The notes beneath the pieces were generated by a model that saw only the letters and a list, made by a program, of their open reading frames with translations, was not told where the DNA came from and did not search any database. Source: ZC4RG42 sp036676355 (lineage in GTDB: Bacteria > Pseudomonadota > Gammaproteobacteria > Burkholderiales > SG8-39). Taken from it: 64,000 nucleotides of DNA. The stretch covers positions 1 through 64,000 of the forward strand of contig JAKFDA010000055.1 of the NCBI GenBank assembly GCA_036676355.1, in the 5' to 3' direction. The stretch's first letter is position 1; every line of letters begins with the position of its first letter. Shown here piece after piece: positions 42,101 to 51,421 of the stretch. Position numbers and translations under genes: made by a program.

Positions 42101-45100
42101 CTGACCACCGATCCTCTTCATCTGCTGCGCCTTCGACGTCTCGAATGGATCCCGCTCATCGTCCTGCTGTTGGGACTGCTCGCGACTTCGCTCGCCACAT
42201 GGCAGCTCTCGCGCAGCGAGTCGGAGAAGGATCGCGCACTTTTCCTCAATGCCGTCCAGCAGCGTCACGACAACATTCAGGATCGGATGACTACCCACCT
42301 TGCCATGCTGCAGGGTGTGGCGGGCTATTTCACGGCAAGCCGGTATGTGGAGCGCGACGAGTTCAGGGCCTATGCCGAAGCCCTTGAACTGGAACGCAGA
42401 CATCCCGGTGTGCTGGGAATCGGCTATTCGCGCCGATTTAAGCCTCAGGAGCGCGCGGCCGTCGAGAGTGAAATGCGTCAGCAGGGGTTTGCGGATTTCA
42501 AAATCTGGCCCGATGCGCTGCGCACCGAATACCACACCATTGTGTATCTTGAACCGCTGAACGAGCGCAACCGGGTCGCTATCGGCTACGACATGCATAC
42601 CGATCAAGAGCGCGCCGCGGCGATGGATCACGCCCGGGATACCGGCGAGCCGATTGCAACCGGGCCAGTCACGCTGGTGCAGGAGATCGATGAGCATAAA
42701 CAGCCCGGATTTTTGATTTATATGCCGGTCTACGGCAACAGCAACGGCCCGCCGGATAGCTTGGCCGGACGAAGGGCGAATCTCATGGGTTTCGCCCATA
42801 GCGCGATGCGCGCGGGTGATTTCTTCGAAGTCATCTACGGTACCGAAAAAGATCCGCTGGTCGGCTTCGCGATCTATGACGGCGCTGAGGCCGATCCAAG
42901 TAATCTGCTGTACGACTCGTTGCGGCGGGTCGACAACTATCAATCACGGTTTACCACTACGGAAGTTTTCGACATCGCCGGCAGGCGCTGGACCATCGAA
43001 TACCATTCATTGCCCGCGTTCGAGGTGGTGTCCAGGGGGGAACTCGTGCCTGCGGTGCTGGCGGCAGGCCTGCTCCTGAGTCTGGTGTTGGCCGTGCTGA
43101 GTCTCATGCAGGCGCGGGCCCAGGCCGCACGACGCGCCAGTTCCCGAGCGTTGCAGAATTATCGCGAGGCGACGCGTCGGGACGAAAAACTTTATCGGCT
43201 CGCGGTCGAGCAGGTGAAGGACTACGCCATATTTCTGGTTTCGCCGGCAGGCGCGATGGCGTCATGGAACGACGGCGTAGGGAAGATGTTCGGTTGGCGC
43301 GAAGCGGAATTCGTCGGCCAGCCGATCGAGGTGATCTTTCCGGAAGAAGACCGAGCCGGCGCGGAGCTTGAGTTACGTACCGCGCGCGAACGGCAGGTCG
43401 CCGCCAACGACGGCTGGCAGTTGCGCAAGGACGGCACGCGTTTCTGGGCCAGTGGCACCACCGATGCACTGTATGACGAGCAGGGTCGTTTCGTCGGCTA
43501 TCTCAAAGTCATGCGCGATCTCACCGAAAGCCGCGCGCATCAGGAGATCATCGCCGCGCACGAACAGCAGCTGCGGCTCATTACCGACGCATTGCCGGTG
43601 CTCATTGCATATATCGATGCGCAACAGCGTTACCGTTTCAACAACCGCACCTACGAACAATGGTTCGGCGTGTCGCCGCAATCGCTGCATGGCAGTACGG
43701 TGCGCGATTTGCTCGGCGCCGAGATGTACGAGCGCATACGGCCCTACATCGAACGTGCCTTGGCCGGTGAACAGGTGCAGTACACGATGCGGATCACGCT
43801 GAACGGCATTGCGCGCGATGTGTCGATTACGTACTCGCCCGATCGCGCACAAGATGGCCGCGTCGTCGGCTTCGCCTCGATGATGGAGGACATCAGCGCA
43901 CGCATGCGATCGGAAGCGCGTGCGCAGACCATTCTCGAGAGCATTACCGACGCATTCTATGCACTGGATCGCGAATGGCGCTTTACTTACGCCAATCGCT
44001 TGGCAATCGATTATCTGGGCTCTTCGGGTGACGCACTGCTCGGTCGTTCCGTCTGGGAGTTGTTTCCACAACTTCGCGGCACGGTGCTGGAGGCGCAGTA
44101 CAGGCGCGCAGTTCGCGATCACGTGGCGGTAAGCTTCCTCTGGTGCTCGACCCTGCACCTCGAAAGCGAACGCTGGGTGGAGGTGCGGGCTTATCCTTCG
44201 GAGGACGGACTCGGAGTTTACTTCCACGACGTTACCGAACAGAAGCGCACGGAGGACGAGAACGCACGGCATGCGCGAACGCTGCAATTCATCGTCGAGC
44301 TGAATCGGGTCACGACCCCACTTAGCGATGCAGAAGAAATCACCGCCGCCGCGGCAGCGTTGCTTGGCAGATATATGGGCGTCGATCGTTGCGCCTACGC
44401 CGAAATCGATGTGGATGAAAAGGGGTTCGCGATAACGGGTGACTACACGCGCGACGTTGCCAGTATTGTCGGGCGTTACTCGCTAAAGCAGTTCGACACC
44501 GACCTGGTGAAGTCGCTCCGCGCCGGCGAGGCATACGTCCAGGAGGACATCGATATGCTCCCCGCGGAATCGGAGGGCATCGAGACGTTCCGACAAATGG
44601 ATATCAGGGCGCTGGTCTGCGTACCGCTGCATAAGGCCGATCGCCTGGTTGCGGCGATGGCGGTCCATCAGGCGACGCCGCGACGCTGGACCGATGAAGA
44701 AATCAATCTCGTGCGCCTTGTCGCTGCGCGCTGCTGGGAAGCGATTGAGCGCGCGCGCGTGGCGCGTAATCTGCGCGAAAGCGAAGAACGTTTCCGCCAG
44801 ATGGCGAACAGCATGCCGCAACTGGCGTGGATGGCGTGGCCCGATGGGCGTGTCTACTGGTACAACCAGCGCTGGTACGACTACACCGGCACGACGTTCG
44901 AGCAAATGGACGGCGAAGGCGGGTGGCAACTCGTCCACCATCCCGATACGTGGCGGGATGTCTACGATCGCTATCACCGTGCCATCGCGACCGGCGAGCC
45001 TTTTGAAATGATCTTCCCGCTCAAGGGCGCGGATGGACGCTATCGCGAGTTTCTCACCCGCGCCGAAGCGTTACGCGACGCGTCGGGTCACATCGTGTGG

Positions 45101-46753
45101 TGGTTCGGCACCAACACCGACGTAAGCGCCGAGCGCGAAGCGGAAGCGCGTTTTCGCGCCGTGGTCGAGACCACGCCGGAGTTCGTCAAAATCGTTGCGC
45201 CGGACGGCACGCTGGAATATGTCAATCATGCGGGACTGAGCGTACTCGAGGTGGGACCGTCCGAGTCCGTGCTGGGCATGCACATGTGCGATCTGCTGGC
45301 ACCTGAGTATTGCGCGGAGTGGGCGCGCAACCACGAGCGTGTCTGCCGCGGCGAACGCCTGGTCTGGCAATTCGAAACGGTCGGTCTGCATGGTGCGCGC
45401 CGCTGGATGGAAACGCACGCCGTGCCGATCGCGATGACCGACGGACGCACCGGTCATCTCGGTGTCACGCGCGACATCGCCGAGGCCAAACGCATCGAGA
45501 TCGAACGCGAGAACGTTCTGGCGGCGGAGCGCACCGCGCGCGAGGAAGCCGAGCGCGTCGTGCGCATGAAAGACGAGTTTCTCGCCACGCTCAGTCACGA
45601 ACTGCGCACGCCCCTGAGCGCCATGCTGGGTTGGGCGCAATTGCTGCGTCGGCGATCCATGAGTGCGGCAGACACCGCAGCCGGTCTCGAGGCGATCGAG
45701 CGCAATGCTAAGGCGCAGCAAAAACTTATCGACGATCTGCTCGACATGAGCCGAATCGTTTCCGGCAAGGTGCGCCTTGACATGCAGCGGGTCCGCCTGC
45801 CCGAGGTGGTCGATGCGGCGCTCGATGTGGTGCGGCCGATGGCCGAAGCAAAGCGGGTCGCATTGGTTCAGACCGTTGATCGTGGCGTGCCGGCATTGAT
45901 CGGCGACCCCGGCCGTTTGCAGCAGATATTGTGGAACCTGCTGATCAACGCGATCAAGTTCACTCCGGGCGGCGGCCGGGTCGAAGTGTCGTTGCGCCAA
46001 CTCGATAGTCAGTTGGAACTGCGGGTGGCCGATAACGGGAGCGGCGTGCCGAAGGATTTCCTGCCGCACATATTCGATCGCTTCCGTCAGTTCGACAGTT
46101 CGACGACGCGCGCTCACGGCGGTCTGGGTCTCGGCCTGTCGATCGTGAAGAGCCTGGTCGAACTGCACGGCGGTACGGTCACCGCGCACAGCGAAGGAGA
46201 AGGCCGCGGCGCCACGTTTATCGTGACACTGCCCATCGCTGCGGTCGAGCCCGTACGTATACGTGACGCGGCGGTCGACGGCGCGCCGGAACCCGCCATT
46301 GCGGAAATGGATGAGGAGGGGCTAACGCTCGAAGGCCTGAAGGTGCTGGTGGTGGACGATGAAGCGGACGCGCGTGCTTTGCTGTATCGCATCCTGAGCG
46401 AGTACGGCGCCGAGGTGCTAACCGCGTCGAATGCCGGCGATGCGCTGGAATGCCTGCTGCGCGAGCGTCCGACCGTCGTCGTCAGCGATATCGGCATGCC
46501 GCATACCGATGGTTACGCGTTGATCAGGCAAATACGGACTTTGCCGCCGGAATTCGGTGGGCGGACGCCGGCCATTGCGTTGACCGCTTTTGCGCGTGAG
46601 GAGGATCGCCGCCGTGCGCTCGTCGCGGGTTTCCAGCTGCATCTCGCCAAGCCGGTCGATCCGGAGGCGCTGGTATTGGCCTGCGCACGAATGGCGGAAG
46701 TGGTTGGAAATGCAGCCGAGAGCCGAGCGTTGAGAGTGGAAAGCGGCGAGTAA
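42101..46753 (+). CDS. CHASE-PAS-GAF hybrid sensor histidine kinase with receiver domain
   Basis: A protein of about 1550 residues. Order: membrane helix (IPLIVLLLGLLATSLATWQL), periplasmic CHASE domain (~60-270; IGYDMHTDQERAAAMDHARD), second membrane helix (~310-330), three PAS domains, one GAF domain (~730-885), two more PAS domains, HisKA (FLATLSHELRTPLSAMLG), ATPase (NLLINAIKFTPGGG; DNGSGV; GGLGLGLSIVKSL) and a receiver (VLVVDDEADAR; Asp in VVVSDIGMPHTDGYAL; Lys in LAKP). No ATG, GTG or TTG precedes 42170 in this frame, and starting there would cut into the first helix. CTG at 42101 with CGGAG upstream is my preferred start. The last ~12 residues are encoded by a GAGAGC-type repeat. Confidence 0.92.
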   Translation: MTTDPLHLLRLRRLEWIPLIVLLLGLLATSLATWQLSRSESEKDRALFLNAVQQRHDNIQDRMTTHLAMLQGVAGYFTASRYVERDEFRAYAEALELERRHPGVLGIGYSRRFKPQERAAVESEMRQQGFADFKIWPDALRTEYHTIVYLEPLNERNRVAIGYDMHTDQERAAAMDHARDTGEPIATGPVTLVQEIDEHKQPGFLIYMPVYGNSNGPPDSLAGRRANLMGFAHSAMRAGDFFEVIYGTEKDPLVGFAIYDGAEADPSNLLYDSLRRVDNYQSRFTTTEVFDIAGRRWTIEYHSLPAFEVVSRGELVPAVLAAGLLLSLVLAVLSLMQARAQAARRASSRALQNYREATRRDEKLYRLAVEQVKDYAIFLVSPAGAMASWNDGVGKMFGWREAEFVGQPIEVIFPEEDRAGAELELRTARERQVAANDGWQLRKDGTRFWASGTTDALYDEQGRFVGYLKVMRDLTESRAHQEIIAAHEQQLRLITDALPVLIAYIDAQQRYRFNNRTYEQWFGVSPQSLHGSTVRDLLGAEMYERIRPYIERALAGEQVQYTMRITLNGIARDVSITYSPDRAQDGRVVGFASMMEDISARMRSEARAQTILESITDAFYALDREWRFTYANRLAIDYLGSSGDALLGRSVWELFPQLRGTVLEAQYRRAVRDHVAVSFLWCSTLHLESERWVEVRAYPSEDGLGVYFHDVTEQKRTEDENARHARTLQFIVELNRVTTPLSDAEEITAAAAALLGRYMGVDRCAYAEIDVDEKGFAITGDYTRDVASIVGRYSLKQFDTDLVKSLRAGEAYVQEDIDMLPAESEGIETFRQMDIRALVCVPLHKADRLVAAMAVHQATPRRWTDEEINLVRLVAARCWEAIERARVARNLRESEERFRQMANSMPQLAWMAWPDGRVYWYNQRWYDYTGTTFEQMDGEGGWQLVHHPDTWRDVYDRYHRAIATGEPFEMIFPLKGADGRYREFLTRAEALRDASGHIVWWFGTNTDVSAEREAEARFRAVVETTPEFVKIVAPDGTLEYVNHAGLSVLEVGPSESVLGMHMCDLLAPEYCAEWARNHERVCRGERLVWQFETVGLHGARRWMETHAVPIAMTDGRTGHLGVTRDIAEAKRIEIERENVLAAERTAREEAERVVRMKDEFLATLSHELRTPLSAMLGWAQLLRRRSMSAADTAAGLEAIERNAKAQQKLIDDLLDMSRIVSGKVRLDMQRVRLPEVVDAALDVVRPMAEAKRVALVQTVDRGVPALIGDPGRLQQILWNLLINAIKFTPGGGRVEVSLRQLDSQLELRVADNGSGVPKDFLPHIFDRFRQFDSSTTRAHGGLGLGLSIVKSLVELHGGTVTAHSEGEGRGATFIVTLPIAAVEPVRIRDAAVDGAPEPAIAEMDEEGLTLEGLKVLVVDDEADARALLYRILSEYGAEVLTASNAGDALECLLRERPTVVVSDIGMPHTDGYALIRQIRTLPPEFGGRTPAIALTAFAREEDRRRALVAGFQLHLAKPVDPEALVLACARMAEVVGNAAESRALRVESGE

Positions 46754-46823
46754 AGGCGGGTGGCCAAGGCCCCGGACCCGCGTGCGCGGGAGGGCGGCCG
46801 AAACCGCTGTCCTTTCCATCGTC

Positions 46824-46860
46824 ATTCCCGACAAGCGGTGCAGCCGCGCTAATCGGGAGT
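46824..46860. repeat. dRS3-like hairpin
   Basis: ATTCCCGACAAGCGG...CGCTAATCGGGAGT: ATTCCCGA pairs with TCGGGAGT around a GC-rich loop that itself contains a GCGGT/GCCGC pair. It lies between convergent kinase and moeA genes and may end transcription. Confidence 0.6.
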
Positions 46861-46903
46861 CCGGGTTTTAGGCATTCGCCCTTCGCGCTCCGCTTCGACT
46901 GCG

Positions 46904-48169
46904 TTAAATCACGCCTTCCATGATCTGTACGCTCACCATGTCGCCCGGCTTCACGCTGCCGCGTTCGTGTTCAAGCACGATGAAGCAATTCGCTTCCGAC
47001 ATGGAACGCAACACCCCGGAGCCCTGCGCGCCGGTGACGCGCACCTGCCAGCGGTCCGCCTCGTCGCGTGACAGCACGCCACGCTGAAATTCGGTGCGCC
47101 CGGGGTTCTTCCTCAGTGCGGTGGTGCAGGGAACCTGCAGCAGGGGTGATTCGAAATTGCCGCCGCGGCCCGCCAGCTTGTACAGCGCGTCCCGAACGAA
47201 CTGGTGGAAGGTCACCATCACCGATACCGGGTTGCCCGGCAGGCCGAAGAAATAAGCGCCGCCGATCTTACCGAAAGCCATCGGGCGGCCCGGCTTCATC
47301 GCAATTTTCCAGAACAGCACTTCACCGAGGCGGCCGAGCAGGTCACGCGTGTAATCGGCTTCGCCGACCGAAACGCCGCCGGAGGTAATCACTGCATCGG
47401 CATTGGCCGAGGCTTCCATGAACGCCGCTTCGAGGATGGCGGGATCGTCGCGCACGACGCCCATATCGAGAATCTCCACGCCCATGCGTTCGAGCATGCC
47501 GTAGATGGTGTAGCGATTGGAATCGTAGACCTCGCCCTCTTTCAGCACCGAGCCGACGGAGGCGAGTTCGTCTCCGGTGGAGAAAAACGCCACGCGCAGG
47601 CGACGTCGCACGGTGACTTCGGCGAGACCGAGCGAGGCCATCAGTCCCAGTTCCGCCGGCCGGATCAGATGACCGGCTTGCAGCACGGGTCTGCCGACCG
47701 CGAGATCCTCACCGGCGAGACGTTTGTTCTGCCCCGGTTTCTGGCCGGCCGGGATGATGACGGCATCGCCATCCCGGCGCACCACTTCCTGGATCACGAC
47801 CGTATCGGTACCTTGCGGCATCACCGCGCCGGTCATGATGCGCACGCATTCGCCCTTCTTCACCGCGTCGACGAAGGCCCGCCCCGCATACGCAACGCCC
47901 ACTTCGCGCAGGCGCGTATCGCCGTCGGTGTTCAGGTCGTCGCCGCGCACCGCCCAGCCGTCCATCGCCGAGTTGTCATGCGACGGCACGTCGATGGGCG
48001 AAATGATGTCTGTCGCAAGAATACGTCCCAAACTGGCTCGTACCGCCACGCGTTCCGTTCCTCCGATCGGTTCGAGACAGGCGTGAATCGCTTCACGCGC
48101 CTTCGGTACGGTGAGCGCGTCCGGATCGTAGTCGTCCATGCAGCTGATGATTTTTTTGATGTCGTTCAT
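46904..48169 (-). CDS. moeA: molybdopterin molybdotransferase MoeA
   Basis: A 421-residue enzyme that inserts molybdate into adenylated molybdopterin. It carries the domain III MogA-like fold (FFSTGDELASVG; VITSGGVSVGEADYTRDLL; GLPGNPVSVMVTFHQF), and the N-terminal PVPSHDNSAMDGWAV-type motif (DVPSHDNSAMDGWAVRGDDL). The C-terminal domain IV ends at the stop. It is the last gene of fdhD-mobA-moeA on the minus strand, with 34 bases after mobA, feeding the formate dehydrogenase encoded 7 kb away. Confidence 0.96.
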   Translation of the reverse strand: MNDIKKIISCMDDYDPDALTVPKAREAIHACLEPIGGTERVAVRASLGRILATDIISPIDVPSHDNSAMDGWAVRGDDLNTDGDTRLREVGVAYAGRAFVDAVKKGECVRIMTGAVMPQGTDTVVIQEVVRRDGDAVIIPAGQKPGQNKRLAGEDLAVGRPVLQAGHLIRPAELGLMASLGLAEVTVRRRLRVAFFSTGDELASVGSVLKEGEVYDSNRYTIYGMLERMGVEILDMGVVRDDPAILEAAFMEASANADAVITSGGVSVGEADYTRDLLGRLGEVLFWKIAMKPGRPMAFGKIGGAYFFGLPGNPVSVMVTFHQFVRDALYKLAGRGGNFESPLLQVPCTTALRKNPGRTEFQRGVLSRDEADRWQVRVTGAQGSGVLRSMSEANCFIVLEHERGSVKPGDMVSVQIMEGVI

Positions 48170-48203
48170 GGCTCAGTCCAAACGTGTGAGCGGCGAATGC
48201 GTA

Positions 48204-48794
48204 TCAGGCACGGTCTTCGTGCTCACGCAATTCGTCGCGGGTATTGATGTTGCTGAAGGCGTCCGCTTCGTCGTCGAAGGACACTTCGACAACGTTGAGT
48301 GTCGCGTACCAAGCATCTATTTTGCGCCCGCCGCCTTGTAGAAAGGCTTCCAGGTGCGGCAGCACCGAGGTCCGCACCAGGGCGAATACGGGATGCGAGC
48401 GATCGCCGGTTTTGGCCACGGCCAGATCGGCATTCGCCGCCATCGCTGCCGCATGCAGTCGCGCCTGCAGATCGTTGGGCAGGAAAGGCGAATCACAGGG
48501 TACGGTGAGAATGAAGGGCCGCGTCGTGCTTTTCAGCCCCGCATGCAAGCCGGCAAGCGGACCGGCGAATCCGCCGATCTCGTCACCGACCACCGGATGG
48601 CCATAGCGCGCATAGATGTCGCGATGCTGATTGACGTTGAGGACGATGTCGGCCACTTGCGGCTGCAGACGTTCGAGCACCCATTCCACCATCGGCCGGT
48701 CGCGCAACAGTTGCAGGCCCTTGTCGACGCCTCCCATGCGGCGGCCCTGGCCGCCCGCGAGAATCAAACCGGTCGTGTCCGTCATGCCAGTCAC
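48204..48794 (-). CDS. mobA: molybdenum cofactor guanylyltransferase MobA
   Basis: A 193-196-residue nucleotidyltransferase that attaches GMP to molybdopterin to give the MGD form used by DMSO-reductase-family enzymes. It has LILAGGQGRRMGGVDKGLQLL at the N-terminus, then FAGPLAGLHAGL and VPCDSPFLPNDL (metal-binding Asp). A GTG at 48794 overlaps the fdhD stop (GTGA); an ATG at 48785 is the alternative. It sits between fdhD and moeA. Confidence 0.95.
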   Translation of the reverse strand: MTGMTDTTGLILAGGQGRRMGGVDKGLQLLRDRPMVEWVLERLQPQVADIVLNVNQHRDIYARYGHPVVGDEIGGFAGPLAGLHAGLKSTTRPFILTVPCDSPFLPNDLQARLHAAAMAANADLAVAKTGDRSHPVFALVRTSVLPHLEAFLQGGGRKIDAWYATLNVVEVSFDDEADAFSNINTRDELREHEDRA

Positions 48795-49627
48795 GCGAGC
48801 ATGGTCGGCATACTGGTCTTGACGAACCGATGCTGGCCGGTGAACAGCAGGTAGCGTTTGTTGTAAGCGCGACCGAACATGGTCATGCGGACCTTGTTTG
48901 CAACTTCATAACCCATCTGCGTCAGGCCCGAGCGCGAAACCAGAAAGGGGATGCGCATCTGCGCGGCCTTGATCACCATTTCCGAAGTCAGACGGCCGGT
49001 GGTGTAGAAGATCTTGTCCGATCCGTCGATGTCGTCGAGCCACATCTGCCCGGCGATCGCATCGACCGCGTTATGACGACCGACGTCTTCCACGAAAGTG
49101 ATGACGTCGCTGGCGCCATCCTCGTTGCTCAGCAATGCACAACCATGCACAGCGCCCGCGGCCTTGTATACCGTCTCGCGCTTGCGCACTGCGTCCATCG
49201 CGGCCCATAGCGTGTCTTCGCGCAACGTGACGTCGTCGCGCAAGTTGATCGTATCGATCTCGTCCATCAGATCGCCGAACACGGTGCCCTGACCGCAGCC
49301 GGTGGTGACGGTGCGTTTTTCCATCCTGCCGTCGAGATCGGCGACACCATGACGCGTCGTGATCGCCACCGAATCGGTTTCCCAGTCGACCTGTACGGCG
49401 GCGATTTCGTCGATGGAGCGCACCAGTCTCTGATTGCGCAGATAACCGATCGCGAGCGCTTCGGGCGCCTGCCCGAGCGTCATCAGCGTCAGGATTTCGC
49501 GTTTATCGAGATATAGCGTCAGAGGATTTTCGCCGGCGATCGACGTCGGCATCACTTCGCCCAATTCGTTGGTCGATTCGACGTCGAAAGTCAGCGGGCG
49601 GGTGGCGTGGGTGATTTCGGGTTTCAC
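48791..49627 (-). CDS. fdhD: formate dehydrogenase accessory sulfurtransferase FdhD
   Basis: A 278-residue protein that passes sulfur to the molybdenum cofactor before it is inserted into formate dehydrogenase. Family marks: NPLTLYLDKREILTLMTLGQ, EALAIGYLRNQ, the cysteine loop TTGCGQGTVF (one Cys, where E. coli has C-x2-C), AAGAVHGCAL, EDVGRHNAVDAIAG and GRLTSEMVIKAAQMRIPFLVSRS. It heads the minus-strand fdhD-mobA-moeA set. Confidence 0.95.
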   Translation of the reverse strand: MKPEITHATRPLTFDVESTNELGEVMPTSIAGENPLTLYLDKREILTLMTLGQAPEALAIGYLRNQRLVRSIDEIAAVQVDWETDSVAITTRHGVADLDGRMEKRTVTTGCGQGTVFGDLMDEIDTINLRDDVTLREDTLWAAMDAVRKRETVYKAAGAVHGCALLSNEDGASDVITFVEDVGRHNAVDAIAGQMWLDDIDGSDKIFYTTGRLTSEMVIKAAQMRIPFLVSRSGLTQMGYEVANKVRMTMFGRAYNKRYLLFTGQHRFVKTSMPTMLA

Positions 49628-49731
49628 GGCTGATGTTGCTCCTGGAAAGCGTTTGTGTGATCTACCGAGGCTTCGGCTGGTGTTTTACAGCCGAGGGCAT
49701 CGCGAGTTCAGACCGCTTGGGCCTTGTCCCG

Positions 49732-49771
49732 CTTTGTCCTCGCTCGTACAGCTTCGCGCACTCGCGACCAT
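49732..49771 (-). repeat. fragment of the MITE-like repeat (copy D, ~40 bp)
   Basis: CTTTGTCCTCGCTCGTACAG followed by CTTCGCGCACTCGCGACCAT is the reverse complement of the conserved core of copies A-C. The flanks do not match the element's ends. It lies in the 168-bp gap between moaA and fdhD. Confidence 0.7.
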
Positions 49772-49795
49772 ACGACGCAGTTAATACCGCTTCTA

Positions 49796-50884
49796 CTAAC
49801 CACCGATGTACGACATTTCCACTTTCGCCATGTGCGCGGTTTCGGTGGTGCGAATTTCGGAATAGCGATCCTCGCGCGCACGCCATACGCTGGCGATCGC
49901 AGTGGAAATCTCGCTGTCCGTCGCGCCATCGCGCAGCAGAGCGCGAAAATCGTAGCCCGCGTTGGCGAACAGGCAGGTGTAGAGCTTGCCCTCGGTGGAC
50001 AGTCGCGCCCGCGTGCAAGTGCTGCAGAACGCCTGCGTGACCGAAGAGATGACGCCGATTTCGCCGACGCCGTCGCGATAGCGCCAGCGCTGTGCGACTT
50101 CGCCGGGGTAATTCGGATCAATCGGCTCCAGCGGCATTTCGGCACTGATGCGACGTACGACTTCGGCGGACGGGATGACGTCATCCATGCGCCAGCCGTT
50201 GGTCGCTCCGACATCCATGAACTCGATGAAGCGCAGGATATGGCCACTGCCCTTGAAGTGACGCGCCATATCGACGATGGAATGGTCGTTTACGCCGCGC
50301 TTCACCACCATGTTGACCTTGAGCGGACGCAGCCCGGCCGCCGCCGCGGCGTCGATGCCCTCCAGCACTTTGGCCACCGGAAACTCGACATCGTTCATCG
50401 ACTGGAATACCGCGTCGTCGAGCGAATCGAGGCTTACCGTCACGCGGTTCAGTCCGGCATCCCTGAGGGATTGCGCCTTGCGCGCGAGCAACGAACCGTT
50501 GGTGGTCAGCGTGAGCTCGAGGCCGCCGATGTTGGCCAGCATCTCGATCAGCCGCTCGATGTTCCGGCGCAACAGCGGCTCGCCGCCCGTGAGGCGGATT
50601 TTCTCCACGCCGCGTTCCTTGAACAGGCGCGCCAACCGGGCGATCTCTTCGAAGCTCAGCAGCGCCGACTGCGCGAGAAACCGGTAGTCGTTGCCGAACA
50701 CATCCTTCGGCATACAGTAAGTGCAGCGGAAGTTGCAGCGGTCCGTCACCGAGATGCGCAGGTCGTGCAGGCGTCGCGCGCGGGTGTCGAGCAGCGGCGC
50801 GTCCGGCGCGCGCACGTCCGACCCTGCCGCCGGAATGGCTTTGTCGCGTCGACTGTCAAAGATCGGAATGATGTGATTGCTCAT
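49796..50884 (-). CDS. moaA: GTP 3',8-cyclase MoaA
   Basis: A 362-residue radical-SAM enzyme for the first step of molybdenum cofactor synthesis. It has the N-terminal cluster RCNFRCTYCMP, the SAM-binding IRLTGGEPLLRR, and the C-terminal cluster FCSTCTRARLSTEGKLYTCL. The chain ends in the functional Gly-Gly (SYIGG). The ATG at 50884 is taken; three more codons upstream (from 50893) are also open. It is divergent from the DUF3305 gene across 69 bases, a natural shared control region for the formate dehydrogenase island. moaC is not in this window. Confidence 0.96.
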   Translation of the reverse strand: MSNHIIPIFDSRRDKAIPAAGSDVRAPDAPLLDTRARRLHDLRISVTDRCNFRCTYCMPKDVFGNDYRFLAQSALLSFEEIARLARLFKERGVEKIRLTGGEPLLRRNIERLIEMLANIGGLELTLTTNGSLLARKAQSLRDAGLNRVTVSLDSLDDAVFQSMNDVEFPVAKVLEGIDAAAAAGLRPLKVNMVVKRGVNDHSIVDMARHFKGSGHILRFIEFMDVGATNGWRMDDVIPSAEVVRRISAEMPLEPIDPNYPGEVAQRWRYRDGVGEIGVISSVTQAFCSTCTRARLSTEGKLYTCLFANAGYDFRALLRDGATDSEISTAIASVWRAREDRYSEIRTTETAHMAKVEMSYIGG

Positions 50885-50953
50885 AAGATGCAACTTGCCT
50901 CATGTCGGCAGCTCGGGGCATGATGGCCCCAGTCGCTATTCTAAGTCAGGGTG

Positions 50954-51421
50954 ATGAGCGAGACGAGCTTCAGGTTGGGCGTGGTGATGGAACGTCGTGC
51001 GCTGGCCGATCGCTGGCAGACCATCCAGTGGATGCCGATCGGGATCGCGCTTGACGCCGACGCGCCCGAGCCGCCGCAATTGCTCTATAAGGATGCGGTG
51101 TGCGAGCGCTGGTTGCACTCGGGGTTCGAGGTGCGCTTGTATAACGACGAGGCGCAGGGCTATTTTCTCAACTGCAGCGCCGCCGAGCCGGTATTGTTTG
51201 TCTCCTGGCGCATGGAAGACGACATGGCGGTGCCCTGGTTTGTGACGGCCAGTTATAACGAGGCGTCGCGCATGCTTGATTCGAACGAGAGCGTCGAGGG
51301 CGTGCGCATGCCACATGAATTGTTGCGCGAGGTTTCGGCCTACGTGACCCAGCATTACAAACCCGAGCCGAAAAGGCGCTCGAAACCGCCCTCATTCAAG
51401 GGAGCGCATCGAGACGAATGA
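50954..51421 (+). CDS. DUF3305 protein of the formate dehydrogenase cluster
   Basis: A 155-residue soluble protein with the DUF3305 pattern (FRLGVVMERRALADRWQTIQW; GFEVRLYNDEAQGYFLNCSAAEPVLFVSWRM in two parts). The function is unknown, but DUF3305 and DUF3306 genes regularly head formate dehydrogenase operons in proteobacteria. A GTG directly precedes the ATG. The last four bases overlap the DUF3306 gene. Confidence 0.9.
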   Translation: MSETSFRLGVVMERRALADRWQTIQWMPIGIALDADAPEPPQLLYKDAVCERWLHSGFEVRLYNDEAQGYFLNCSAAEPVLFVSWRMEDDMAVPWFVTASYNEASRMLDSNESVEGVRMPHELLREVSAYVTQHYKPEPKRRSKPPSFKGAHRDE

